Shown in pieces: positions 1 through 11,548 of a stretch of 64,000 nt of DNA. The DNA comes from Calonectria ilicicola (taxonomy: Eukaryota; Ascomycota; Sordariomycetes; Hypocreales; Nectriaceae): the NCBI GenBank assembly GCA_020809705.1, contig CP085825.1, positions 3,286,001 to 3,350,000 of the forward strand, given 5' to 3'. Each line of letters opens with the position of its first letter. The stretch's first letter is position 1. The notes under the pieces are model-generated. The model saw only the letters and a list, made by a program, of their open reading frames with translations, ran no database searches and had not been told where the DNA came from. Both the position numbers and the translations under genes were made by a program.

Positions 1-2029
1 ATGGACAATGGACGACGGATGATGGAAGTATTCGGGTATTGTGCTGGCGTGTTTGAGATACTTGATAATTAGTCCTGCTTCTGTCCCACACAAGCTGCTT
101 AAGGTAAGTTTTAGCCTGTTGCCAGTGGCAAAAAAACAATGTTGGATCCATTCAACGATCTGCTCTCCCCACCTGCACTTCCGTCTCTCTTTCTGCTCCT
201 CCATCTAGCATCAGCACACAACACGATCCAGATCGGCACCATGATTTTTTTTCTTGCCTATGCATCTTGGTATTTCCATTTAGTCCGATCTCCTCCAAGC
301 GCTGATATCATCTAGCAGCTCTGCTCGGGCCACTTCGACCTTTGCCCCAACCCATGTACCTGTGATACGCATTGTGCGTTGCAATCCATTCAACGGTTTC
401 GCACCCCAAGTACCCCCTACTAAACGGGGAGATGAAGCGCAGATGGGGGACACGCGCAAAAACCACAGTGAACTCAATGGGTCAATCATATTGATCCCAC
501 GGTCCCAGAGGGGAGTCCACACACACCACCCTCACCCGTCGACCCTGTCGCAACATATGCACGACACAGGAGGGCAAGGGCTCCGCTGGCAAATAGGATG
601 TCCTGCCTGCAAAGCACCAGATGAACAAAGGACCCCAAGGTCGAGAACTTCAAGACAGAAAAAGCAAAGCGACATGCTGTAGCGACGGGAGACAAGACCG
701 GAAATCAAACCCTCCCGCAGGAATGGGACCTTGGGCTGGGAGCTACAATGTTGGAGTCGACCAGGATCAGGCCAATGTCCTTTCAAGAGGGCTGGCTACT
801 TGGTGGCGATGCCGCCGGCAACGGCCAATAAGCTCGGCTCCGCAAAGCCCTGAGGGGCTCTTTTCAAGTTCCGGTGCTGCGTCGTGGAGCTCTCATGGAG
901 CTCTCATGGAGCCCTTCATGAGCGCGTTTCAACAGAAAACAACTCTGGACATCGGCCCAGCGTCGATGATCCGCCGAGCACTTGGTCGATGCCAAGCCTG
1001 GAAGCCAAGCTTTTGCGTTCCCACCGAAGACCACCCTAGCTCTGCCAATCCCGGCCGCAGCTTGCGCCAGCCGGTCGCTCACCCTCTCATCATGCTGAAG
1101 CTCCGATGACCCTCTAAGAAACTCGATTACCATGGGCCTGCTCGGGGTCCAGTCTAGGCCCAGGTCCCATCCCGCCATCCCTAGCCTAATGTACACCCCC
1201 AACAATCAAAGCCCAAGGCCCATTTTTTTCTTTTCTCGTTACGACACAGTTCTTCTCCCAATCGATCCAGTCACTCCTCAAGGCAGGAGGACCCTGGAAT
1301 TGCAACCGTTTCGTCTGCCCTTTTTGACCCCTGTCGCTTTGATTCAGGAACACCCTTTTGTACATATCATTTGACCTCGAGAGCAATTACCGACTTATAT
1401 CCCGTTTTCTCCCCAGTCTAAACATACAGGAGCGATTCTCAATACTACAGTACAATTTGAAATTGAAAAGCCGTGGGGTGGAGCCCATCCACTCCCGCAC
1501 CCTTTGAAATGGCGCTGCATTGTGCTCACAACTTCGCCATTGCTCCATCCAAGGGCGTCCTAACTACCGCCTCAAGTGTTTCCATCTGACGTTTGTTTCT
1601 CTAGATTCATCTCGCATCAAACCACCAGTGCTGCCTCGCTGGACCCAATCGCTGTCCAGCACTAATAGTGCCCGAGTGTTGCCTTGCAGATCATCTCCAG
1701 TTTCGATCGGCGCCTTTCCCAAACTCGCAAAGCCACGACGTCATTACAAGTGTGTGCTCAGGTCCACGATCTCATCGCCCGGCCCTGGTCCCCCTCATTC
1801 CCCAGAAGGCCTTGGCTCAGGGCCAAGGATGACGCATGGCGATGTTCAATCTAGGCCGTTTCTGCAGCCTCATTGTCAATGGCACATGCTATTTCTGACG
1901 ATGAAGTCATAGTTCACACACGTACAGGAACGAGACAGGGGTCTCGAGGGGGTATCACGGAATTCAATCAGTCACCGCTCACTACTGACGACGTCTGTCA
2001 ACATCCGTGGGCAAACTACCAAAGTCTAT
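1..2029. other. Intergenic, no gene supported
   Basis: About 2 kb before the Wss1-like gene. Open frames up to about 160 codons exist on both strands, but they overlap each other, carry no recognisable domain and show no intron-linked continuation. The only local structure I see is a small tandem duplication of an 11-bp unit near 886-912. The window may open inside the flank of a gene to the left. Confidence 0.6.
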
Positions 2030-3342
2030 CTATCGTGAATTGTCCTTCATTTTCCCGCAAGTTGAGCAGGTCCACCATTGCCGGTCCATTTCCGTCCCAC
2101 AAAAACTACATTGCCATGTTTGGGGCCCTGTGGATGGCTTGGCCAGCTCCGCTCGTGATGGTGCAGCTGTTGGATTGCGCTTCGGCTTAGGGGGGCTTTG
2201 AGTAAGATCGATAGTTGTCTGTTGTGTTGAGGTTTTGGGTGATTTGGATCGACCAGATTCCAACTCCTGCGATGGCCCCGCGGTCCGTTCCGATCCGCAT
2301 GCGTCGCAGCAAAGAAAGATTGAAGGATTGTCCAATGTGCAAATATTACATGTCCAGCCTTGTGGTTCGATAGCCGCTCCAGCGTCAACATGCCGTCGAT
2401 CCCGATCCGCACCAGATCCGGACGCCTCAGGCGCCAGTACCCTGTTAATATCTGCATCTTTTGCCGTTATTGATCCACCTCCATTACCAGTGGGATTGTC
2501 GGCAGTGGGCGGAATGTATGAGCTGCCATACTTGGTAGACTCGTCTTCCTGAACGAGCTCCCATAGGGCCTGTGCAATTGCCGCTTCGTTGGCTTCGTCC
2601 TCTTCTGCTTGCGTCCTAAACCCGTTACGTGTTGCTGTATCTGCAATGTTTCGGATTTGGTTGTCGCTCAGCCTGTCGGTGGCGCATCCCTTCAGTGTCT
2701 TGCTGCGTCTCTCAACTGCCTCGACAATAACCCTGCGGATGTCATCTCCAGGCCTTGGAGCTTCTCCCCCGAGGCGCTTGCCGCCGGCAGTCCCCACGGG
2801 CTGCTTCTGACGTTTTTCGGCTGCCTCTCTGGCCAGTCGGCGGACCTCACGCTGAGGCATCCGACCACCCCCAAGCCGTCTGCCCTCAGAAAGGAAGCCC
2901 TCGCCGGTGTAACCCTTGAGCAATAAACCTTGGTGCTCGTCTCGTAGTTGGTCCCAGAGTGCATGGAATTTTGCGTCATGCGGGCCCTGCACAATGTGGG
3001 CAAGCTCGTGAAGCATCGTATCAACAACCTGCTCGATGGGCAAGAACTGATTTCGATCGCCAGGGTGTCTCAAACGAAGGCAAATCTTCCTTCCCCGGTC
3101 TACATTGAGGCCTGTTGTTTCTGTTTAGTCCTATGGATTCCACAGGCAGGTCAGCCGGACCTACCAAGCAAGTTGGCCTGGTCCGGAAAGAATTCGGCCA
3201 GTTCCCCAACCTTCCAGCTTCGGGCTCTCATTATTGGCTTCACCATGGATGCCACTTTTTTCAGTGTGTGCAGGGCCTCACTCGCCCGAGGAAAGGCCGC
3301 GAGGTGCACGTAAGAGAAAACCAACCGGTCGCGTTCGGCCAT
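2030..3342 (-). CDS. WSS1: Wss1/SPRTN-like DNA-protein crosslink metalloprotease (WLM domain)
   Basis: Two exons, 3342-3165 and 3111-2030, with a 53-nt GT..AG intron, give 419 residues. The WLM metalloprotease domain fills roughly residues 5-140. The zinc site reads HELAHIVQGPH (His94, Glu95, His98, His104), followed by the family's typical FHALWDQLRDEH and GYTGEGFLSEG stretches. Further on are a SUMO-interacting-like motif (TIDLTQ) and two RanBP2/NZF-type zinc fingers with paired Cys-x2-Cys near the C-terminus. Known Wss1 proteins cut proteins crosslinked to DNA, guided by SUMO and Cdc48, in the nucleus. The start at 3342 is chosen because the spliced frame gives the usual N-terminus just before the catalytic domain. 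Family call is firm; in vivo role is inferred. Confidence 0.93.
3112..3164 (-). other. Intron of WSS1-like gene
   Basis: Minus-strand GTAGGT donor, an internal CTGAC/ACTAAAC branch-like stretch and an ACAG acceptor. Splicing joins LL|GLNVDRGR in frame and restores the conserved stretch ahead of the HELAH site. Confidence 0.9.
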
Positions 3343-4162
3343 GCTCGGCGGCTGGAGACTGTCAAAGTTTGGTGCGAAGCGTAATACAAATGCAGAACTA
3401 GTCAGAGTGAACGGACTTGGCGTCAGACGGGCGTTACGATAAAATGCTGCAAGACAGAGAAGAAGCGAGTCTCAGATTGACGGTTTAAGATAGTCCATGT
3501 TCAACACGCGCATTGGTGTTTTTCAGCCACGTCAAACGACGGGTGCCTTGGGTCGCATTCGCCTCAACCGACGTGCGCTGATGCTGGATTGCCTCCGCAG
3601 ACTGATTGGGAATCAGACTAGAAATTTCCAAAACTTGTTCACCACCATGCGATGACTAATATCATTGCACAGCCTGCGCACCGCACCCATTAAAAAGCAC
3701 ATGTCCTATTCCATGCCGTGAACACATACGGTGGCGGTTGTGACATTTCCCATTTAAGCCTATGGATGTCTCAAAAGGAAGAGAAAAAAAAATCGTGGTC
3801 TCCGAGCCAGCCGAAGACATATCCCATGACATGAGACACGGCCGAGACATGTGTTAGTTGTGTCTTTGGGTCTTGACTCATTTGATTCAACTTCATTTTT
3901 GAGCATCCATGCTATCCCTCATTGAACTAGCCTTCTCATCAGTGATGTCGAGTCATCACATCACGAACGTATAGTTTAGCTCTATAGCCAAATTCCAGGC
4001 AGGCCTTGGAAATCCAATTGAACAATGTTTAATTAAATCTGCAAAGGGCACTTGCATACACATTGGCAACTTGCAAGTGCTTATGATTCCACCCCCATCA
4101 CCAACCACACTTCCATATCCGTCTGATCTATCATATAAGATTGCTCGTTAGAGAGCGCAGGT
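3343..4162. other. Intergenic between two minus-strand genes
   Basis: Upstream region of the Wss1-like gene and downstream region of the methyltransferase. No frame in it resembles a protein family. It becomes AT-richer towards 4000. Confidence 0.6.
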
Positions 4163-5170
4163 TCATTGAGGCTTCCTTGCTACGCCCCGCAGTCTCACGT
4201 ATGAAATCACCTCTTGTCCTGCGGGGTTCCTCGTCACCACGTTCAAAACTTGGGCGCACTCCTCCACCACTGCCTCTCGTTCCTCCTCGAGCACCGCTTC
4301 AAGAAGCTGACGTCCGAATAGTCTGACCCATCCGTTTACACCTCCCTTGTCTGCTTTTGTTTCTCTCCACTCGCGCTCTGCCTTTTCAACCACAAATCCT
4401 GCACTCTCCAGCTGTGCGGTAATCCATGCCTCGTCAGGGAAGAACCATGGGTCCGCCGCCATTGCAGCTTGTAGTCCAACACGGCGCACCACAGCCATGA
4501 GAATTGTCGCTCTGATCTCAGAGATGTTGCACATGCCACCCATCTCAAAAACAAAGGTGCCTCCGGGGGCTAAAGACGCGTATACTCCCTTGAAGAAGTC
4601 GGACCGCGAGGCCTCTGGGCGGAGGATCCAATGCATGGCAGCATTTGAGAAGGCCTTGGTGAATTGGCCCTTTTGAAACTCAGGGGCGTTGACAAGCTGA
4701 TTACAGTCGAGAACTAGACTACTGTGAGTTGTGGCTTCCAATCAGAGCGCAAAATGAACCAACCTTCAAAAGTACTGTTCTTGTCATTTTGACATAGCTT
4801 GCGGGCTGACTCAATCATTGAAGCCGAGCTGTCAATTCCTACTTGCGACCCGCTCCCCTGAGCCAGGATCTTGGCAAATTCGGCGTTCAATATGCCATCT
4901 ATATCTAACGTCAGCACCAGGATCGATCTGTCTGCATCAGCTGAACAAATAAGCCCACTTACCACCACAACCAATGTCGAGCAAGACATCATCTTTTTGG
5001 AGATCTAACCATTGGATGATCTTCCCAATAAGCTTAGGTACGAAAGACGCCACGTTCTGGTACTCCTGTCCTCGCGTGTAAGTGGTAAGGCTCTAGTTCG
5101 AGGTCCGAGGGGGCCTGTAGATCACTCCAACACCTACATTTGAGCTCCAGCGATCTTGTTCGGCAGCCAT
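4163..5170 (-). CDS. Class I SAM-dependent methyltransferase
   Basis: Four exons, 5170-5138, 5065-4963, 4898-4764 and 4713-4163, give 273 residues. All introns are GT..AG and the phases add up. Motif I reads DVLLDIGCGDG and is split by intron 2 at the final Asp codon. It is followed by QVGIDSSASMIESAR (acidic ribose-binding end of strand 2), EVLDCNQL (motif II region) and FSNAAMHWI, the pattern of small-molecule methyltransferases related to trans-aconitate and juvenile-hormone-acid methyltransferases. There is no signal peptide, so it is probably cytosolic. The substrate cannot be read from sequence. A TATA-like site lies about 80 bp upstream. Nothing nearby suggests a biosynthetic cluster. 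The third intron's acceptor was chosen because it alone keeps frame. Confidence 0.88.
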
Positions 5171-5247
5171 TGTTGCAGGTAAAACTGGTGAATTCGTTGA
5201 ATCTGTGTTGATGATGAATTTTGTAGATTCCTATCAGAAATAGCTGG

Positions 5248-5255
5248 TATTTATA
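5248..5255 (-). promoter_or_regulatory. TATA box candidate for the methyltransferase
   Basis: On the minus strand the site reads TATAAATA, about 80 bp before the start codon at 5170. Position and sequence fit a core promoter; no transcript data support it. Confidence 0.45.
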
Positions 5256-6480
5256 CCTTTTTTTTATCGATCCTATTGATATGCTGAGGGGAAGTTTGGA
5301 TTGAGATAGGCTCCGAGATCGGAGCTCCGGCCTGCAAGCGCTTCAACGCCAGATATGAACTTCCCCGGCCACATTACCTTTTGCATCAATGTGATTTGCT
5401 AGCGCAGGACTGCGGCTAATTCGGCACCGGGGATCCTAAGCTGATCGTGTCAGATTTACATCTTTCGAGCCCCATTTTAGCTACTTTGGGGCCATGATCG
5501 GCTCTCGTGTTCATGATGGCACAGGGAGCAATGGGATAGCTGGAAGACGGCGCCGGTTAGACAACGCCACACCATCATTCGGTTCATTTCGGATGTTGAA
5601 TATATTAAATAGTTTAGTAATAATTCAGCTGTTCAATCCACAGAACTGGCGGTCTGTTCTCGCCTGGGGCACTTCCGATGCTGTTCTACATGTTTGCTCG
5701 ACGTGAACCCTGCCACCAACTAAATTTTCGCGTTGTCTGCATGAGTTATGTACAAAACTCGGAAACATGCCAGGATGTGCTGTTCCCTACGGGCTGCTTT
5801 GTAAATTGGGCTATAAAATTGTCAAATTGAACAGTAAGACGTTGGCAATTGGTTGTGGCGTCATCCATGTTTTTTATACCAGAAGTGACTATAGCCTCAG
5901 GTCAAGTACCCAAGCCATTGGTCATTTTTGCATCCTACTGTCGGAATTATCGCCGTGTTTAAGCACCATATTTTTCCCTTGCACGTCGGGTTCGCAGACG
6001 TCTCTGATCTCCGCAGAGATGTGTCAATGTGGATGCAAGCGCTTTCTTACCTTGCGTTGGGTTTCCTGTGATATGATTTTCTCTGACAAATCATATGTAT
6101 GTAATCAAACAGGCTGGTTTCAGAAACGCCAAAACTTACTGTGTTTATTTCATACCGTATTTATTCTTAAATAAGTTACAATCGTCAAATTGCAGAGCTG
6201 TTTCCCTTTAAACAAGCTCATTGATTTCTAACATAGCAACAATCAAGTCATGGCATATCGAAATAAACACTTTCTATAAAATCAATGCACATGAAAGCCT
6301 AGTTTTGGGCATGAAATTGAATATTGGGCTGGAAAGGTTTTCTGGCGCCTTGAAGTCGTGCTTTAGAAAGCCACGCAGGTGAGGAAAAATTTGACATGTC
6401 ATGGTAGAATGAAACCAAGATGGGAGATAATAAGAAATAATTAAGAATAAGTTTAATTAGCTATAAATTAATAATTCTAG

Positions 6481-6485
6481 GGTAT
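6481..6485. repeat. Target-site duplication, left copy (GGTAT)
   Basis: The five bases immediately before the LTR are GGTAT, repeated exactly right after its end. Five-base duplications are normal for LTR-retrotransposon integrases. Confidence 0.85.
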
Positions 6486-6707
6486 TGTAACGCGGGCTCC
6501 CCCAACCGAAGGGATAGCCTCATCCCTTGAGGTCTAAGACAACAGGGCCCGGGCCCTGTAGACACATCAGGACACAGTAGCCTTTTCAGCCTCTATTAAA
6601 AGTAAGAGGAATAGCTAGAGGAAAGAAGGATCAAGCTTTAGTCTCGTATTCAACAGGAACCTACGTTTACTCTGCCTGACTATCTCATCAAGTGTCGCCC
6701 TGTTACA
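6486..6707. mobile_element. Solo LTR of an LTR retrotransposon (222 bp)
   Basis: The element begins TGTAAC and ends GTTACA, a 6-bp perfect terminal inverted repeat with the canonical TG..CA ends, and is flanked by the 5-bp direct repeat GGTAT on both sides. No internal retrotransposon sequence adjoins it, so it is a solo LTR left by recombination between two LTRs. It contains a perfect 16-bp palindrome (6543-6558) and an inverted repeat AAGGGAT/ATCCCTT near 6509-6528. It is clearly GC-richer than the surrounding island, which suggests a later arrival. Copia versus gypsy origin cannot be told from the LTR alone. The orientation is not assigned. Confidence 0.85.
6543..6558. repeat. Perfect 16-bp palindrome inside the LTR
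   Basis: CAGGGCCCGGGCCCTG reads the same on both strands. It sits about 60 bp into the LTR and could form a hairpin in the transcript. Confidence 0.8.
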
Positions 6708-6712
6708 GGTAT
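6708..6712. repeat. Target-site duplication, right copy (GGTAT)
   Basis: Exact copy of the five bases at 6481-6485, immediately after the GTTACA end of the LTR. Confidence 0.85.
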
Positions 6713-8167
6713 TTAGGTGATTTATAAATTTTATCTATGTTATAAGTTTCTTACAAATGCGCTCGCAGAGAAATTTGGGTGGTGTATTCATTCCGTCAAT
6801 AGCCAGACAGTGATTAGAAATGGGTTGTGAAATGCCAAGTAATGATACCAACATATCTTCAAGTTTAAGTCCTGAACTTTTGAAAACGCTGCTTTTTTGA
6901 TTGTCGAGTTGACGCCGCTCTACATCCAACAAGCGCTGGGAGAAATTGCACTAGAATCCAAACATTTCGCTGTGTTGGAGAGAGAAACAATACTACGAAA
7001 GCTTGAACGGAAATAAGAAACTAAAATATGGTTGTCATGAATGCCTTCGGTGTCGTTGTTACAGCCTACCTACAAAGTTTCAGTCTCACAGGGCAATGTA
7101 GCCGTGCCTTGGCCTAGAATTTGCCTGTGATATCTTATGTCCGCACTTCGAAACCTCGAAGTTTTACTTGGAACTTCATGGATCAGCTATCTTCCAAATA
7201 ATCTTTTGCTACAAGAAGAATAGATCTCGCGCACCTCCCTCAGACAGATGACTGCCAAGGCCGCTTGTTGATTTCCACTATCAAGGCATTGATCTGCAAA
7301 GGTTTGATATGTTATGGCAACATCCACTCGCGAGATTGACAAATACATTGAATATTTTGTCAGCATATACAGAACTCAATTGTATATAGACAAACTTGAC
7401 GGATTATACCTGCATTCTGCAGAGGATATTCCTTAAGTTGGGTTCTCGAAGAGACACTGGATCTGATACGAAAATTTATTGTGAGGATGCCTAAAATATT
7501 ATTTAAATACTTCTTGAGATCTTTATCATTCCTAGTTGGTGGTTCTTAGGAAGATGTACTTGTCGGACGGAATATCGAGGTGATTAAAACATTGATTTTG
7601 GCGAATTTGTTCAACGTTTGTTGCACTGCTCAGTTGGAATGTAGCCCTGGCCTTTAGTAATATATTCTTTCTTTCTGCCCAGGGCTCCGTAAATTTTAAG
7701 CTCTTCATTGAAGAGAAATTAGGCATAGTCAAGAAGCAGACGCCGTCCCTGCTACGCAAGAATAAGAGGTGGCGCCAACCCTAACTACCGAATCTGACAA
7801 GCCAAACCAAGACGTCAAGCCTAGCTTCAATAATCGCTTCGACATCGCGCCTATATAACCCGGCCCAGTTTAGCCACAGGTCGTAAAAGAAGATGTGTAA
7901 ATTTATGATCAAAAGTTGGACGATTTTAACTGATACGGAGATTGGCTAATCGATAAGTAAAGGAGATGCGGTTTACTTGTTGGGAGGACGCAAGTGCAGA
8001 ATCTTCTCTACAACACCACATATGAATCAAGCTAGCAAAATAATGGAGACAGCGGTGGCTGATCGAGGACTACCAAATTAATAGACTACTTGTCGACGAG
8101 ATTAATAGTACTTCGGTTAGTTGACAGATGTTCTCCTTCCGATGTGAACCCATCTACGATGAAGCAT

Positions 8168-8209
8168 TTAGGTTGTCAACCTAATCCAAGGTTAGGCTGT
8201 GAGCCTAAC
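8168..8209. repeat. Twin short palindromes
   Basis: TTAGGTTG-T-CAACCTAA (8168-8184) is an 8-bp stem around one base. GTTAGGCT-GTG-AGCCTAAC (8191-8209) is an 8-bp stem around three bases. The two arms share a TTAGG core. They sit at the right edge of the AT-rich island and could be an element end or a binding site; I cannot name an element. Confidence 0.6.
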
Positions 8210-8470
8210 ACTCGGGCAGCTACCTTTCCTGGTTTACAACAAATAAAAGAGTGGGAATAAAACTTGATGGACGCCCTCTTATGCATTTCCCCAAAGCCTT
8301 GGGCTCAATCTCGGCCTACGAATTCATATGCGCGACGATCCATGAACACTCGTTCTCTCGCCTCCCTTTTCCGCTTTCAAATGATTTATAAATTGAGTCT
8401 CGACCAAAAGCGGAACTGTTTTTTACTAAAATATGTTATTAACTAGTATGAATCCAAACAGGGAATCATG

Positions 8471-9260
8471 AGTGGTCCGTCCAGATGATCTGATTCCCCC
8501 TAGGCACATTGGAGACGTGGTCTGTGCCGAAGCTGCCCCTCCAAAGTCGAGATATGACAGTGAGGGGTAGAGACAACGCACAGTAACCTGATGCTTGACG
8601 AGTCAGCGACAAAAATGACATGGATACTGTATCAGTATGATACTTGGTACTGTAGACCTAGATTTGCACTTTGGCTTGGGGTCTCCATCACGCGCTCAAG
8701 CCGTTGACGGCACAGCAGTCGGGTGGCTCGGCTGCAAACTCCGGGCAACGCTTAGCGGCGCTAAGTCCACTGCGGGGGATGTCCAGTCTAGCACACCATG
8801 TTAGGTCGCTGCCCCTTACAAATCGTGGAAGCTCTCGGGCTCAGATCAGGCGCTCCGTACATCCTCGGCACGTGTAAGTGTCGTCAGCTATCACCAACAC
8901 CGGTGCCCAAATGATCAGGGCCAAACATGGGGCAGGTGGATAACTTGAGCTGCCTCAAGTAGCCGTGGCTCCATAGTCCGCCTCTGTTTTCGCCCGTTGT
9001 GGAAATTGTCCAGTGCAAGACGTTGAAATGCAAACGTTCAATGGGCATTTTGCAGCCCAGCCACGCTGCGGTGACACCCAACTCAGCAGACAGCAACAAC
9101 TTGTGCGTCAGCGATTGGCGCGGCTTGAAATGGGACACTGGTCGAATAGTACCACGTTGCATTATTGTAATCAGAGGAGAAGTTCATGCATTATCATGAG
9201 GCTACAATGAATCAGTTTCCTTTTATTCCATTTTATTCTTGAGGATGGCATAAATGTTCC
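8471..9260. other. Intergenic, no gene supported
   Basis: Composition returns to the GC-richer level here. Only short overlapping frames without domains are present. Confidence 0.5.
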
Positions 9261-9264
9261 TAGC

Positions 9265-9346
9265 GTGGGAGAGTCGGTGGGGTTTTGAACGAGGGATCTG
9301 CATCCGGCCGGAGCCCGGACGATTCACCCGCGCACACAAGATTGGC
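9265..9346 (-). other. tRNA-like / Pol III element relic (candidate)
   Basis: On the minus strand a B-box-like GTTCAAAAC (plus 9282-9290) lies about 30 bp after a possible A-box region (plus 9321-9336). Between them is a TCCGG/CCGGA stem around a seven-base loop that resembles an anticodon arm. The acceptor and T stems do not pair and the base before the would-be anticodon is not T, so it is not a working tRNA as I fold it. A tRNA pseudogene or the head of a SINE would explain it. Weak call. Confidence 0.25.
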
Positions 9347-9612
9347 AGATTCAAGGCATAATCCCTAACAAGAAAGCTATGTTCAAGGGGCTGGATCTAG
9401 GCATAATAATATAAATACTAAAGCCCTCCTTGGCCAAGCCGTTGGAGAACTTGGAGTAGCCTCCTCCACAAAGAAAGCAAAGCCAGGTGGTCCGTGCACC
9501 TGACGCTCCGCGAACTCGGAAGAGAGCGCTTCTCCACCAGCATGAAAGCCTACTAACCGTCATATGAACCCCAGCCAACTTTCTTTCTTTCCCTCCACCC
9601 ACAACCGTCATC

Positions 9613-11209
9613 ATGTCGACAGATGACCAGCAGTTCTTGGATGTGGTATGTTGTGTTAGCATGCTATATGGTGCCTTCATCTGACAAGCCTTGTCCAGTT
9701 TTCCAACATCCCCGGCTACCTTCGTCGGTATACCGACAATGTTGCCCAATTTCTCGATATTAACGTCGACCGAGCTGCCGATGTAGTTCGAGAAACCCTC
9801 TCGACAGCACAATGGGTCCCTGAGGTCGTGAGACCTAAGCCCACGATCCTGCCTCCCCCGGTATCAGTCGTGCCCCTGTCACGTCTAGAAAAGGTCCAGG
9901 ACTGGCTAGCGAAACACAAGATCCTGACGGGAGTCGTTATTGTCGCCTGCGGAACAGTTGCGTACCAAGGCTACAAGGCCAATCGCTTCTCCAACAAGAC
10001 AAGGAGGGCAAAGAGGTCAAGAAATGGCGCTCGATCCGAGGTGGTTGTCATCGCCGGATCACCCACTCTGCCTCTTACCAAGTCTTTGTCCTTGGACATG
10101 GAGAGGCGAGGCTTCATCGTCTACATCGTGTGCAACGCTGCTGAGGATGAGTCCCTGGTGTTGGCTCTGTCAAGGCCAGACATCCGGCCGATCAGCATTG
10201 ATACCACTGACGTGAGTATATACATGTTTCAGCAGCATCAAGATTTTTCAAGTGTTGTGGGTGCTAACACGGAGCCCAGCCACCGCAAGCCGGCTCCACC
10301 ATCGAGCGCTTTGCCCAATATCTTCAGTCACCACAAGCTCCTGGTCCCAAGATGAAGCCGAGCCAACTGACGCTGAAATCGGTCATTCTCATTCCTAGCC
10401 TCCACTACCAAACCTCTCCCATTGCCACCATCCCTCCCTCGAGCTTCGCTGACCTTTTCAACACCCATCTCCTCCAGCCCATCCTCACAATTCAGGCTTT
10501 CCTCCCACTTCTCACATCCCGCCTAAATCCTATCGGCGAAAAGTGGATCCCTCCCAAGGTCCTAGTTTTTACGCCCTCCATCATCTCCTCCATTAACCCT
10601 CCCTTCCACGCTCCCGAGGCGACAGTGTGCTCTGCACTCTCTGCATTCACTGAAGTTCTGACTGCTGAGCTTCGACCACTTGATATCCCCGTTACTCACA
10701 TGCAACTCGGCACATTTGATTTTTCCAGCTTTGTGCCTAGTCGGGGCCCCCACCAGGGGCTTCTCACCGCCGGGAACCCAGAGGACACCCTCGTCTGGCC
10801 CGATGGCGCTAGACACGTCTACGGTCGCAACTTTGTAGCCCAAACGAGCTCGGCTATCTCTGGCGGTCGGATCCGCGGCTTTAGAGGCAGCTCGCTGCGA
10901 CACCTCCACAACACCGTCTTTGACGTCGTTGACGGATCCATCACTTCTGATACCGTCCGTGTTGGTCTTGGTGCTAGCGTCTATGGCTTCGTAGGACGAT
11001 GGGCCCCCAAGGGTCTTGTTTCATGGATGATTGGCATCCGCAAGGTGGATGAGCTGTCGACATGGAAGACCAGCTCCTATGAGGGCTCGGAAGAAGAGAG
11101 CTCCGACGAGGAGGAAAGCGTTGCTGGAGGTGAGGCACCTTCTACATCTGCTTCTCACGAGTTCGTTGCGGTTCCCTCAGACACTAATGTCTGGAACTCT
11201 GAGGTCTAG
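9613..11209 (+). CDS. DUF1776 family protein, Ysc83-like, probably mitochondrial
   Basis: Three exons, 9613-9645, 9699-10211 and 10280-11209, give 491 residues. The N-terminal part (SNIPGYLRRYTDNVAQFLD) is the usual opening of the fungal DUF1776 family. A single membrane segment lies near residues 86-103 (KILTGVVIVACGTVAYQGY). The rest has the look of a degenerate short-chain dehydrogenase fold: a VVVIAGSPTLPLTKSL stretch where a Rossmann loop would be, and no classical Tyr-x3-Lys seen. The C-terminus is Ser/Glu-rich and acidic. The yeast relative Ysc83 is a mitochondrial protein of unknown function, so location is inferred from it. The start gives a tiny 33-nt first exon, supported by clean splice sites and a CT-rich tract just upstream. 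Confidence 0.88.
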
Positions 11210-11548
11210 GGCGTCGTGTTAAGCCTGTAGTTTCGTAAGTTGGTGGGATGGAAACACTCTAACGGCCGCTTCGCAACTTTGTACACAGCATTTAATGATG
11301 GGTCACGTAAGAAAAAGGAACCAATATGTTTATAGACGCCGTCACGACTCTCTTCTAAATACACAAGAAATGCGTAAAAAACGCTCTTGATCTGCAAACT
11401 TCTTTCCATTATCATGTGCTCCGTTTACAGTATACATCGCATGCTTCCCAATTGCATTGCCTGTCCCAAATTCCTTGAGGGTATCATAAGTCAAGCTGGG
11501 TGTCCCAGACCTAGACTGTGTAATGTCATCCATCCATGACCGTTGTTT

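Larger units (their letters stand above)
5480..8470. other. AT-rich gene-free island
   Basis: About 3 kb that is visibly richer in A and T than the flanking DNA, with frequent stops in all frames and no protein family in any frame. It surrounds a solo LTR and holds two palindromes. It looks like eroded repeat DNA, possibly mutated by RIP (the C-to-T process that fungi apply to repeats), but I did not compute dinucleotide ratios. Confidence 0.6.

Noticed and set aside
621..1109. 162-codon plus-strand frame
   Set aside because: No motif; overlaps an equally long frame on the minus strand.
5767..6174. 135-codon plus-strand frame in the AT-rich island
   Set aside because: Cys/Phe-rich chance-like sequence, no family, and repeat-like context.
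9265..9346. Functional tRNA gene
   Set aside because: Only the boxes and one arm resemble a tRNA; acceptor and T stems do not pair, so it is listed only as a relic candidate.
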